Source: Planctomycetia bacterium (GTDB taxonomy: Bacteria; Planctomycetota; Planctomycetia; Pirellulales; PALSA-1355). From it: a stretch of DNA of 52,277 nucleotides. Location: assembly GCA_016200205.1 (NCBI GenBank), contig JACQFF010000150.1:1-52277 (forward strand). Direction: 5' to 3'. How positions within the stretch are numbered: position 1 is the first letter of the stretch; each line of letters begins with the position of its first letter. The position numbers were made by a program, and so were the translations under genes. Below the pieces are notes generated by a model, which was given only the letters and a program-made list of their open reading frames with translations, had not been told where the DNA came from and searched no databases. Of this stretch, positions 10,083 to 18,759 are shown piece after piece.

Positions 10083-11317
10083 GCCGTTCGCCTTTTAGAT
10101 CGTTGGTCTGCTGTTTTGTCGTTGCGACGTTGACTTGTTCGACAGCCTCCGCGCAGGTCGCCATACGGGGCAAAACGATTTACACCATGGCCGGGGCGGC
10201 GATCGAAGATGGCGTGGTGGTCATCCAGGACGGCAAGATCACGGCAATCGGCCAGGCTAACCAAATTGCCGTTCCCCCGGCTTTTCGCGTGCTCGAAGCC
10301 AAGGTGGTCACGCCCGGTTTGATCGATGCGCACAGCACGGTCGGCTTCTCCGGCATTCTCAACCATGCCCACGATCAAGATCAACTCGAACGCTCCGCGC
10401 CCATCCAGCCGGAATTGCGGGCGATCGACGCTTACAACGCGCAAGAAGACCTGATCGAGTGGATCCGCAGCTTCGGCGTCACGACGATTCACGCCGGCCA
10501 TGCACCGGGTGAACTGATGTCGGGTCAAACGCTGGTTGCCAAAACTTTCGGCAAGACGGCCAGTGCGGCGGTCATCGTCGAGTCGCGGGCCGTGGCCGCG
10601 ACCATCGGTCCGGCGGCGCAAAAGTCCGGCGCCAAATCCCCAGGCACGCGCGGCAAGACGATGGCGATGCTGCGAGCCGAGTTGATCAAAGCCCGCGAGT
10701 ATCGCGAAAAGCAGCAGCGCGCGGCGGCCGCCGGCGAGAAGGGCGAGCCCCCGGCGCGCGACCTGCGCCTGGAGACATTGGGACGGATACTCTCGGGCGA
10801 GCAGCCGCTGATGATCACGAACCACCGCGCTCAGGACATCGCCAGCGCGCTGCGTTTGGCCAAGGAATTCGAAATCAAGATTTGGCTCGACGGGGCCAGC
10901 GAGGCGTACCTGTTGATCGATGACATCAAGGCGGCCGGCGTGCCGGTGATCGTGCATCCCACCATGGCGCGCGCCTTTGGCGAGCACGACAATCTGAGCT
11001 TCGAGACCGCCGCAAAGCTCGTTGCCGCCGGAATTCCGGTTGCCCTCCAGAGCGGTTACGAGGCCTACGTTCCCAAGACGCGGGTCGTGCTCTTCGAGGC
11101 TGCCGTGGCTGCCGGCAACGGGCTCAAGTTCGAACAAGCCCTGAGAACCATCACGATCGACGCCGCCAAGATTTTGGGGATTGACGCCCGGGTTGGTTCG
11201 TTGGAGGTCGGCAAGGATGGCGACGTCGCCCTCTACGATGGCGATCCGTTCGAGTACACCTCGCACTGCGTGGGCTGCGTCATTCAGGGGCGCGTCGTGA
11301 GCGAGGTGGTCCGTTAA
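10079..11317 (+). CDS. Secreted amidohydrolase paralogue, metal site degenerate
   Basis: 412 residues, paralogous to the upstream gene over its whole length. GGAGG at 10068-10072 precedes the ATG, which overlaps the upstream stop. It has a signal peptide of about 25 residues (ends ASA-Q). Compared with its neighbour, the HxH motif is HST (His85, Thr87), the His pair 274-275 is Asp271-Gly272, and HTDD is QSGY (324-327). The fold-level motifs (PGLID, TPGTRGK, REY, SLEVGKDGD) are kept. This suggests a non-catalytic partner, perhaps a heterodimer subunit. Inference: pseudo-enzyme; a changed metal-free activity cannot be excluded. Confidence 0.88.
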   Translation: MSRSPFRSLVCCFVVATLTCSTASAQVAIRGKTIYTMAGAAIEDGVVVIQDGKITAIGQANQIAVPPAFRVLEAKVVTPGLIDAHSTVGFSGILNHAHDQDQLERSAPIQPELRAIDAYNAQEDLIEWIRSFGVTTIHAGHAPGELMSGQTLVAKTFGKTASAAVIVESRAVAATIGPAAQKSGAKSPGTRGKTMAMLRAELIKAREYREKQQRAAAAGEKGEPPARDLRLETLGRILSGEQPLMITNHRAQDIASALRLAKEFEIKIWLDGASEAYLLIDDIKAAGVPVIVHPTMARAFGEHDNLSFETAAKLVAAGIPVALQSGYEAYVPKTRVVLFEAAVAAGNGLKFEQALRTITIDAAKILGIDARVGSLEVGKDGDVALYDGDPFEYTSHCVGCVIQGRVVSEVVR

Positions 11318-11435
11318 TCCACGACCCGCAAAGCAGTGAGTCGTTGAGCGCGGAGGCATCTTCTCCGAGCATCGTTGAACGGCGGTGAAATCAAAAGCAG
11401 CCGACCCACACCGCTTCGATAAGGAGTGTTGCACG

Positions 11436-12623
11436 GTGACCGACCCGATTGTGGAGGAGTTCGACCTGTATCTCGCGCCGGCGGAGCGCGAAATGGTCGA
11501 GCGTGCCAAGGAATTTGGCCAGCGCGTGGTTGCGCCCGGCGCGCGGGCCTGGGAGTATGAGCGACGGCATCCGACCGAAGCGCTGCGGGCCGCCTGCGCC
11601 GAGGGATTCTGCGGCATCGAATTGTCGCCGGCTTTTGGCGGCCGTGGATTGCGATTCTCGACCAAGATGCGCGTGGCGGAGGAGCTTGCCAGATACGACT
11701 TCGGCTTCGCATTCTCGCTCTTAAATCATCACAATGTGACGGTTCGGATCGCTGCGGGAAAGTCCGCGCTGGCTGAGCGGCTGGTGCCGCGAATGTTGAG
11801 CGGAGAGGCGATCGGCTGCTCGGCGTTCACCGAACCAGGCCACGGCAGCGATTTGGTCGGGCTGACGACTTTGGCGACGAAGGTCGACGGCGGCTGGACG
11901 CTCAGCGGCGAGAAGGCCTGGATCTGCAACGCCGCGGTGGCCGACGTGATCATTACTCTCGCGCAGACTAGTCCCGTCGCCGGCTCGAAGGGAATCGCCT
12001 CGTTCATCGTCGAGGCGGACCGGCCGGGTTTCCTGCGGCAGAGCGCTTATGCCCTGCACGGCGCGCACGCCATCGGAGTGGCCGGTTTCCGGCTGGAAAA
12101 TTACTTCGCGCCCGACAATGCTCTGCTGGATCCGCCCGGCACTGCATTCAAGGCGACACTCTCGGGCATCAATGGCGCGCGGTGCTACGTAGCCGCGATG
12201 TGTGCCGGCATGCTCGAATCGGCCATTGGGCACGCCGTGCGCTACGCTGGCGAGCGTCAAGCTTTCGGGCGGAAGGTGATCGAGTTCCAGGGTCTGCGGT
12301 GGTCGCTGGTCGACGTCCAAACCGATCTGGCCGCGATGCGATTGCTGGCTTATCGCGCCGCGCGCCAAATCGACGCGGGCCAGAGCGCCGAAGAATCGGC
12401 CGCTTATGCCAAGAAGTTCGCTGGCGACCGCACGATCGGCCACATCGCCGCGTGTATCCAAGTGATGGGCGCCAATGGGCTGCGCTCAGACCACCCATTG
12501 ATGCGCCATCTGGCCGCGGCGAAGACCGCCTGCTTTACCGACGGGACCACCGAGATGATGAACGAGCGGTTGGGAAAGCTGATGATGCACCGGTACCTGG
12601 TGGCCGACGTGGACACGCCGTGA
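11436..12623 (+). CDS. Acyl-CoA dehydrogenase family protein
   Basis: 395 residues. GTG at 11436 is preferred because AAGGAG (11421-11426) lies 9 bases upstream; a GTG at 11385 has no such site. The three-domain acyl-CoA dehydrogenase fold is visible: an N-terminal helical part, the FAD/substrate motif CSAFTEPGHGSDL, GEKAWICNA, and the C-terminal ERQAFGRKVIEFQGLRW and GTTEMMNERLGKLM. It oxidises an acyl-CoA to an enoyl-CoA using FAD; the substrate is not predictable. No carboxylase or thiolase is next to it. Directly downstream is a gene remnant. Confidence 0.88.
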   Translation: MTDPIVEEFDLYLAPAEREMVERAKEFGQRVVAPGARAWEYERRHPTEALRAACAEGFCGIELSPAFGGRGLRFSTKMRVAEELARYDFGFAFSLLNHHNVTVRIAAGKSALAERLVPRMLSGEAIGCSAFTEPGHGSDLVGLTTLATKVDGGWTLSGEKAWICNAAVADVIITLAQTSPVAGSKGIASFIVEADRPGFLRQSAYALHGAHAIGVAGFRLENYFAPDNALLDPPGTAFKATLSGINGARCYVAAMCAGMLESAIGHAVRYAGERQAFGRKVIEFQGLRWSLVDVQTDLAAMRLLAYRAARQIDAGQSAEESAAYAKKFAGDRTIGHIAACIQVMGANGLRSDHPLMRHLAAAKTACFTDGTTEMMNERLGKLMMHRYLVADVDTP

Positions 12624-12624
12624 C

Positions 12625-12960
12625 CGCGACGACAAATATCCTTGGCCGCTGATGGATGAGCCCGTGCGGGTTCCCAACGACCCATCGCTGCACGAATTCC
12701 GCGGCCTGGTGCGGTTCGCGACCAAACAATACAAGGCCGCCGCGTCGGCCGTTTACGCGGTATTATCCGCCGGGCCCGGCTGGGATTGGACGACGCTCAT
12801 CAACCTCTATCCAAAGGTCGAGGTGTACAGCGAGCAATTGAGAGCCTTGGAAGCCTATCACAACGCGAATCCTAACGCAGCCGAAGCGAGGTTCCTGCTG
12901 GCGTACCAATACCTGACTTGCGGCGAAACCGATGCGGCCTCAGCCGAATTGAAGGCAGTC
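12625..12960 (+). pseudogene. TPR gene fragment, truncated at both ends
   Basis: The reading frame is open through NDPSLHEFRGLVRFA, SAGPGWDWTTL, YSEQLRALEAY and FLLAYQYLTCG. These are hallmarks of a planctomycete TPR-type protein that is normally several hundred residues long. The 5' part is missing: the similarity starts right behind the acyl-CoA dehydrogenase stop. The 3' part stops near 12960, where the frame runs into transposase sequence. The ATG at 12652 opens a 211-residue frame, but the product would be a chimera, so I call it a remnant. Confidence 0.75.
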
Positions 12961-13312
12961 GCGCGGAAGTATCGCGTGAGCGATTCGTGGGTCCGCAACT
13001 TGAAGCGGCAACGGCGAGAAACCGGCCAGATCGGCCCGCGGCAGCAGCGGGTGTCGCATGCCACCAAGCTGGATGATCATCTGCCGCGGTTGCAGCAGCT
13101 CGTGGAAGCCCAGCCTGATGCCACGCTGATGGAATTGCGAACTCAGCTTGGTGTTGATGTGGCGCCGGCTACGATCTGGCGGGCGCTGCGGCGGCTGCAA
13201 CTCACCTTCAAAAAAAAGTTGTCCATGCCGCCGAGCAAGACCGACCCGATGTTCAAGCACGGCGCGCGCAGTGGCAAGCCGAGATGATCGGCCTCGATCT
13301 CAAGCGGCTGGC
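12961..13312 (+). mobile_element. IS630-type transposase fragment
   Basis: From ARKYRVSDSWVRNLK the frame matches the helix-turn-helix half of IS630/Tc1-type transposases (RRETGQIGPRQQR, TLMELRTQLG, PATIWRALRRLQLTFKKK). At 13210-13217 there are eight As followed by G. Reading then continues in the -1 frame as HAAEQDRPDVQARRAQW and GLDLKRL, the expected next part of the protein, before a stop at 13338-13340. The DDE catalytic half (FIDE onward) and the N-terminal start are both absent, and no terminal inverted repeats are visible. It is a dead fragment joined to the TPR remnant. Confidence 0.8.
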
Positions 13313-13465
13313 GAAATTCTTCAAGTTTCCATCGTCGTAAGCCGACATGCGCGTTTGCCAAATCTGTGGACGAACGAAGCGGTCCGTTCCGATAGAGAGA
13401 GATATGCCGCTTTATTGACCCTGCAAACACCGCGGCTTGTTGGCAATTGCGAGGGGGGTGTAAGC

Positions 13466-14434
13466 ATGCAAGTAAACCGATTCACCGTTTGGATTGCACA
13501 TCGACTGCGGTCGGCCGCAAGCTTGGGATTGTTTTTCGGCGCAGTCTCGTTTGCGCCGAACTGGTCGTTTGCTCAGCTGGTCGTGCCCGGCACGGGTCAG
13601 CGCGTGACGAAAGTGGGCGACGATTTCGAGGATCCCAAATGGGCTTACATTTTCAACCTGCCCAAGAGCAGCGACGAGAACGACAAGCAGCAGCGGCTGC
13701 CGGCGGGCGCGGCGAAGAACGGCCGTTGGTTTGAGGGCGTGATGCGCGGGCAGCCCGACGTGATCGAGCGCGTGTCGACGCCCGAGGGCGGCATTCCCGG
13801 CAGCACGGGCTCGCTGCTGCTGCGGTCCAAGCAAACCGGCGTGCCGGGCTCGTTCAGCGGCCAGAACCAGCAAGACGATCTGATCGTCGATGTCAATTCG
13901 CGATTGGGAGGACCCATTCCGGTTTCCTGGTCGCCCAACGCCGTGGTGCGCGTTTATTTGCCGCCCTGGGACCAATGGGAACAGCGTCTGGGCACGTCGT
14001 TCGGGTTTCGCGCCGCCTGTCAGGCGTATAAGACCAAGAAAGGTGGATTGTTCAGGAGCGCTGGCCCCAAGTTAGAGACCTATTGGCCCGGCATGTTCAT
14101 TCAATTCAACAAGCCCGACGCCCGCAACAGCCCCTCGGCCACGCTCGTGATGCGGGCCGGTCCGAGCGGCCACGATTTCGCGGGGCCCCGCATCTCATCT
14201 CCGGGCTGGTGGACGCTGGGCATGTCCTTCACTCCCGACGGGCAAGTGCATTACTACGCGCACCCCGGCGTCGAAGATCTGACGGCCCAGGACCACATTT
14301 CGTCGCAGAATCCTTATGGATTCCGTTGCGAGCGCATGGACGCTGTTTTCTTCAACATCGTCAGCGGCGATAATGGCAATTGGTCGACGCCGTGGATCAT
14401 TGACGACCCCACGCTGTACTACACGCGGCGGTAA
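13466..14434 (+). CDS. Conserved secreted protein of unknown function
   Basis: 322 residues from ATG 13466, preceded by GAGGGGGG. Residues 1-36 form a long signal peptide (charged start, hydrophobic core, cut near SFA-Q). The mature part is rich in Gly, Pro and aromatic residues (DDFEDPKWAYIFNLPKSSDEN, PGWWTLGMSFTPDGQVHYYAHPGVEDL) and looks like a beta-sandwich similar to those conserved in Planctomycetes. I do not recognise a characterised family. It is convergent with the next gene, with 9 bp between stops. Confidence 0.8.
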   Translation: MQVNRFTVWIAHRLRSAASLGLFFGAVSFAPNWSFAQLVVPGTGQRVTKVGDDFEDPKWAYIFNLPKSSDENDKQQRLPAGAAKNGRWFEGVMRGQPDVIERVSTPEGGIPGSTGSLLLRSKQTGVPGSFSGQNQQDDLIVDVNSRLGGPIPVSWSPNAVVRVYLPPWDQWEQRLGTSFGFRAACQAYKTKKGGLFRSAGPKLETYWPGMFIQFNKPDARNSPSATLVMRAGPSGHDFAGPRISSPGWWTLGMSFTPDGQVHYYAHPGVEDLTAQDHISSQNPYGFRCERMDAVFFNIVSGDNGNWSTPWIIDDPTLYYTRR

Positions 14435-14443
14435 GTCGGCGGA

Positions 14444-16336
14444 CTACTGCCGATCTTCCTTGACCGGCGGCCAGAGGATCCAGTCGCCGTCGCTGTGCGA
14501 CGACTGAAGACGCTCGAGGGCCTCCGGCGCAAGGCGGCCGTATCCACCGATATAAGCCAATTCTGCTTGCACGGTAGGGCGCCCGCCGTCATCGTTGCGG
14601 TCGACGCCGATGCTATAGACGACCGGCCGGCCATCGCGCACGACGTATCGCAGCGGCTGGCCATCGTATCGATCCGGCGGAACCGCCGGCAGCAGGTCGG
14701 GAACCAACTGGGCTAGGCTCGCGGGCCAGTGGCCGTGGCGGCGATGCCAAAATTCAAGTGCGATGGCGACCTCGGCCGCATCGCGAATCTGAATCGAGCG
14801 ATCATTCGCGGAGTACGCAGCCTCCCGAGCGGGGAACATCAGCGCGACCGGGAGGTACCGGTACCTGCTGGCCGGGCTGGCCAGCGCAGATTTAAGGCGC
14901 GAATCAGGCGCATCGATTGCCTGCCGGTCCCATTCCCAAGGCGGGCCCTGATGCGCGGCGATCATGACGTCCATCAGCGATCGGTAAAGCTCGCGGTTCT
15001 CCTGCCTGCTGCCGATCAAGGCCCCCACGCCGGGGCTGAGGACGCGAGCCAGGTTGTTTGCGGCGACGCCTGATTTCCCTGGATCGAGCGCGGCCAACAG
15101 CGTCAAATGGTAATTTTCTCCTGCCAACATCGTTAAGCCGGCCGGGGTGATGCGCCCATTACCATGCCCGTCGTCGGTATAGGCGCGCTGCAGCAAATCG
15201 TCGAACAAAAGCTCCTCAGATCTGAAGTCAACCGCGAGCGAACCGCTCCGATAGGTCGCAATCCGGTGGGCCAAGTCACGCAGTTGTTCGTCGGACAATA
15301 CCTGCGGCGCGTCGGCCAATATCCGCCAGGTTGCGTCGACGGCGATTTCAAAAATCGCCATCCCGACCAATTGTTCGACCAGCGAGGCATCGGGCGCAAA
15401 AATCTGTTCGGAAATGGAAATCATCGTGGTCAAGTCCGCCACGACCGCCGCGCCGTCACCGACGATGGCTGCTCGCCGAGCGTCCGCGGCCAGCAGCCGC
15501 GTCAGTCGCCGCATCTCCTGAATTCCCGGCAGCAGCGCCGAGATCAAGTCTTGATTGGCCTCGGCCAGTGGCGAGCTTTCGGTCATCGGCCAATCGGAAT
15601 TTGCGGCGCGGGCCGCTTCCAAATCGGCTCGGTCCCCCAACAAATACCCGAGTCGCGGCTTTTTGGCTCCTTGGCGAATCAGGTCGAGCGATTCGCGGTG
15701 GCGTTCGAGTGCGGCCACCGCCTCGTCCCAATGCTTTCCCATCGGGCCGTCGTCAATCCAAGCGGAATCAACATGCGTCTTGCCGAGCTTGATCGCCGCG
15801 GTGCGATACAGCGGCCAAGCGCGGTCCGCTTCGGGCACGCGGCGGGCAGCGTTGATTTCGTTCCAATAATTGTGGATTATCTGCGGCTTTCCCAGATAAA
15901 ACCGGGCGCTGAGCGCGGCGTAACCCAGCAGAATGGCCGCGATGGCCGCGGCAAAAAGCCGCGACAAAATGCGACCACATTGCCACCAGAGCGGCCGCCG
16001 GCGCAGCTTGGCCCTGCGGATCAACTTTGCTGCCTGCTTGGGCGAGCCAAAGTCACGGACCAACTCCTCGGCCGAGCGACCGGCCCCGAGCCCGTCGGCG
16101 AAGTGGGCGATCAACTCGCGGGCAACGTCTATTTTCTCACCGCGCCACAGCCGACTGCCGCGGACGACCGTGTAAATCAGGCCCGACAGCGGCGCCGGCA
16201 GTTCAGCCGCGGCGATTTCTTGCCGCACGTCCAGCCGCGCCGACAATCGCCCGCGGAGTGCGTCGCCTAGCGGCGTGTAGTACGCGCGTACCAGCCAATT
16301 CGAGGCCGTCGGACTGAAATCGCGGAAATCTGCCAT
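14444..16336 (-). CDS. Membrane protein with HAAS-like N-terminus, partner of PadR
   Basis: 630 residues. The start ATG (16336) has GAGG about 8 bases upstream. Residues about 65-110 resemble the HAAS/DUF1700-type region (ELIAHFADGLGAGRSAEELVRDFGSPKQAA), a helical module often encoded next to PadR regulators. One transmembrane helix follows at about 124-146. The long C-terminal region is helical; near the end, PPDRYDGQPLRYVVRDGRPVVYSIG resembles the pilin-like C-terminus common in planctomycete hypotheticals. The gene lies 16 bp after the PadR gene on the same strand, so they form one transcription unit. The function is probably PadR-controlled membrane signalling (inference). Confidence 0.82.
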   Translation of the reverse strand: MADFRDFSPTASNWLVRAYYTPLGDALRGRLSARLDVRQEIAAAELPAPLSGLIYTVVRGSRLWRGEKIDVARELIAHFADGLGAGRSAEELVRDFGSPKQAAKLIRRAKLRRRPLWWQCGRILSRLFAAAIAAILLGYAALSARFYLGKPQIIHNYWNEINAARRVPEADRAWPLYRTAAIKLGKTHVDSAWIDDGPMGKHWDEAVAALERHRESLDLIRQGAKKPRLGYLLGDRADLEAARAANSDWPMTESSPLAEANQDLISALLPGIQEMRRLTRLLAADARRAAIVGDGAAVVADLTTMISISEQIFAPDASLVEQLVGMAIFEIAVDATWRILADAPQVLSDEQLRDLAHRIATYRSGSLAVDFRSEELLFDDLLQRAYTDDGHGNGRITPAGLTMLAGENYHLTLLAALDPGKSGVAANNLARVLSPGVGALIGSRQENRELYRSLMDVMIAAHQGPPWEWDRQAIDAPDSRLKSALASPASRYRYLPVALMFPAREAAYSANDRSIQIRDAAEVAIALEFWHRRHGHWPASLAQLVPDLLPAVPPDRYDGQPLRYVVRDGRPVVYSIGVDRNDDGGRPTVQAELAYIGGYGRLAPEALERLQSSHSDGDWILWPPVKEDRQ

Positions 16337-16352
16337 GGCAGCCGCCTCTTGT

Positions 16353-16706
16353 TTAGCTCGCGCCGCCGCCCAATGCCGGCTTGAGCACGCCTAGCTCCTG
16401 CATGGCGCCCGCCACGGCGCGCCATTGCGCGATGTCGTGCGCTAATCGCTTCTTCCCCTTCGCCGTAAGCTCGTAATATTTGCGTGGGCGTGCCGAGCCA
16501 CCATCGCGCCACTCGGCCCGGACAAGCCCTTGCGCTTCGAGGTTGTAGAGCAGGGGGTAGAGCGTGGATTGCCCCATGTCGAGCACGCCCTGGGAAGCCG
16601 AGGCCAGCGTCTCGACTAGCTCGTACCCATATTTGGAGCCCCCTTCCAGCAGTTTGAGAACCGCGACCGGCCCGGCTCCTCGCATCAGTTCGCGTTCGAT
16701 TCGCAT
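16353..16706 (-). CDS. PadR-family transcriptional regulator
   Basis: 117 residues with a winged helix-turn-helix of PadR type: LKLLEGGSKYGYELVETL, then LDMGQSTLYPLLYNLEAQGLVRAEW and the basic wing GSARPRKYYELTAKGKKRL. PadR proteins repress their own and linked genes in response to ligands such as phenolics; the ligand is unknown here. AAGGTG precedes the ATG. A 19-bp palindrome 28 bp upstream (16735-16753) is a good autoregulatory site. It is cotranscribed with the HAAS-like membrane gene, a pairing common for this family. Confidence 0.92.
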   Translation of the reverse strand: MRIERELMRGAGPVAVLKLLEGGSKYGYELVETLASASQGVLDMGQSTLYPLLYNLEAQGLVRAEWRDGGSARPRKYYELTAKGKKRLAHDIAQWRAVAGAMQELGVLKPALGGGAS

Positions 16707-16734
16707 CGCAGCACCTTGGTTGAATGGCCTTGCA

Positions 16735-16753
16735 TACTATGTGTAACATAGTA
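16735..16753. promoter_or_regulatory. Probable PadR operator
   Basis: The perfect inverted repeat TACTATGT-GTA-ACATAGTA lies upstream of the padR-type gene. It contains ATGT...ACAT, the core of known PadR boxes, and overlaps a plausible -10 region. Role inferred from position and motif. Confidence 0.7.
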
Positions 16754-16810
16754 ATGTTTCGCGGTCCCGTCAAGAGTCTTCACGGCCAAAAAACGCCTTA
16801 AGCGCTCCGC

Positions 16811-16900
16811 TCAGCCGAATCCCACCTTGTCGGGATGCGTATCGATAAAGGCCAGGAGCAGTCCCAAACTGATCGCCATTGCCAGCAAGTATATTCGCAT
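16811..16900 (-). CDS. Possible 29-residue membrane microprotein
   Basis: ATG at 16900, stop at 16811. It begins 11 bases after the stop of the AidB-type gene on the same strand. AGGA lies 9 bases upstream of the ATG. The peptide starts MRIYLLAMAISLGLLLAFID and then has a short polar end (THPDKVGFG): a single hydrophobic helix. It resembles the N-terminus of a longer small membrane-protein family, so it may be a truncated relic rather than a true microprotein. Confidence 0.4.
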   Translation of the reverse strand: MRIYLLAMAISLGLLLAFIDTHPDKVGFG

Positions 16901-16911
16901 TCCGGATCGTC

Positions 16912-18540
16912 CTACGGCCGAGCGCGGTCGATGATCGCGTCGAAGTCGACATCAGGGGGCAAAGTGCCAAAAGCCTGGCCCCAATCGGCCGCCAGTCGCG
17001 TTGCGCAGAATGCGTCCGCGATGGCCGGCGGCGAAAAACGGACCACGAGCGACCCTTGCAATGCCAGCGCGAGTCGCTCCACGAGCCGGCGGGCTTGCAG
17101 CGGATCGGCCGAGAGCGACTTCCACTGGGATTGTATTTTTGCGGCATACGCATCGAAACGCCGGTCGCCGCCGCGCCCCAGGTCGATTTCGGCCAAGAGA
17201 GCCTCGATGGTTCCCGGCTCGTTGCCGATGGCGCGCAGGACATCCAAACAGATCACATTGCCCGAGCCTTCCCAGATTGAGTTCAGTGGCGACTCGCGAT
17301 AAAGCCGCGGCATGATCGCATCTTCGACAAACCCATTGCCGCCGAGACACTCCAGCGCCTCGCACGCGTGCACTGCGGTCCGTTTGCAGACCCAGTATTT
17401 GGCCACCGCCGTGGCGATCCGCCGGAATCGGGCTTCGCTCTCCTCCGGCCGGTCATAGGCCCGGGCCAGCCGCATGGCCAGCACGGTGGCGGCTTCCGAT
17501 TCGATACACAGATCGGCCAGCACGTTCTTCATCAGCGGATGATCCGCCAGCAGCCGACCGAAGGCGGACCGATAGCGCGTATGGTGCGTCGCTTGGACCA
17601 CCGCCTGCCGCATCAAGGCGGCCGAGCCCAGCGTGCAATCGAGCCGGGTGTGGTTGACCATTTCCACGATCGTGCGGACGCCGCGACCCTCCTCGCTCAC
17701 CAGCGTGGCAAACGCGCCGTCAAACTCGACCTCGCTGGAGGCATTGGAGCGGTTGCCTAACTTGTTTTTGAGTCGCTGCAGGAAGAACTGGTTGCGCCTG
17801 CCGTCGGGAGCAAAGCGCGGCAGCAGAAAACAGGACAGCCCGCCCGGTGCTTGGGCCAGCACCAGGAAGGCATCGCACATCGGCGCCGAGCAGAACCATT
17901 TGTGTCCCGTCAGGCGGTATTCGGCGCCGGGTCCGCCCTTACCTTCCGGCAAGGCACGCGTGGTGTTGGCGCGAACGTCGGAGCCGCCTTGCTTTTCGGT
18001 CATGGCCATGCCCACCAGCGCGCCCGATTTGGCGGCAGCGGGCAGAAAACGTGGGTCGTAGTTGGTGCTGGCAATCCGCGTTTCCCACTGGCTCGCCAGC
18101 TCGCTCTGCCGGCGCAGCACGGGCACCGCCGCGTAGGTCATGGAAATGGGGCAGCTATGGCCCGCCTCATTCTCGCCCGCGAGCATGAAAAGCGCGGCGC
18201 GGGCCGCGTGCGCCCCATCGCGTGGCTTCCCCCATGGTAGGTTGTGCAGCCCGAATGAGACACTCAATCGCATCAGGGCGTGCCAAGACGGGTGAAATCG
18301 GACCTCGTCGATCCGCTGGCCGCGAGCATCGTGCGTGTGCAGGACAGGCGGGTTGTTGTTGGCATCAAAACCCCACTGAATCACCTCGTCGCTACCCAAA
18401 ATCTCGCCCAGCCGGCGAGCCTGGTCCTCGGCCCAGCCGGCCCCTTCGCGCTGGAGCGCTTCGACCAAGGCCCGGTCGGAGGTGAAGAGGTTATAGCCGA
18501 CGAGTGGCGGAACCTGGTTTTGGACTTCGTGGGTCGGCAT
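16912..18540 (-). CDS. AidB-type acyl-CoA dehydrogenase
   Basis: 542 residues from ATG 18540 (GAGGA upstream); a longer frame to 18663 lacks a site and similarity. The length equals E. coli AidB (about 541). Family marks: NLPWGKPRDGAHAARAA, CPISMTYAAVPVLRR, MAMTEKQGGSDVRANTT, LTGHKWFCSAPMCDAFLVLAQ, LKNKLGNRSNASSEVEF, the TRLDCTLGSAALMRQA helix and C-terminal CLGGNGFVEDAIMPRLYRESPLNSIWEGSGN. AidB is an FAD protein with weak isovaleryl-CoA dehydrogenase activity and is induced by alkylation damage. Whether this copy works in DNA protection or acyl-CoA oxidation cannot be told from sequence. Confidence 0.9.
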   Translation of the reverse strand: MPTHEVQNQVPPLVGYNLFTSDRALVEALQREGAGWAEDQARRLGEILGSDEVIQWGFDANNNPPVLHTHDARGQRIDEVRFHPSWHALMRLSVSFGLHNLPWGKPRDGAHAARAALFMLAGENEAGHSCPISMTYAAVPVLRRQSELASQWETRIASTNYDPRFLPAAAKSGALVGMAMTEKQGGSDVRANTTRALPEGKGGPGAEYRLTGHKWFCSAPMCDAFLVLAQAPGGLSCFLLPRFAPDGRRNQFFLQRLKNKLGNRSNASSEVEFDGAFATLVSEEGRGVRTIVEMVNHTRLDCTLGSAALMRQAVVQATHHTRYRSAFGRLLADHPLMKNVLADLCIESEAATVLAMRLARAYDRPEESEARFRRIATAVAKYWVCKRTAVHACEALECLGGNGFVEDAIMPRLYRESPLNSIWEGSGNVICLDVLRAIGNEPGTIEALLAEIDLGRGGDRRFDAYAAKIQSQWKSLSADPLQARRLVERLALALQGSLVVRFSPPAIADAFCATRLAADWGQAFGTLPPDVDFDAIIDRARP

Positions 18541-18759
18541 CGCAAGGTCTTCCTCGCAGCGTTGCACGGGACGCAGCTGGCGCGCTATTTTAACCTTCGC
18601 CCACCCGACGCAACATGGATGAATTCCGCCGAGCCGCGTTTTTATTGATACGTATTGCGTCAATGGGGGGAAGTGCCAGCGGAAGCTCCGAGGATTCCAG
18701 GGCTCCCGTTGGTCGCCCCCAGGACGTTGGCATGGCAGGTGTCAGTTTGATTGTTCCAA

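Noticed and set aside
10037-11665. 542-residue antisense frame opposite the second amidohydrolase
   Set aside because: Overlaps two well-supported genes, has His/Arg-rich shadow composition and no family match.
15164-16270. 368-residue plus-strand frame opposite the HAAS-like gene
   Set aside because: No domain, no start signal; the minus-strand protein has a membrane helix and a family-like N-terminus.
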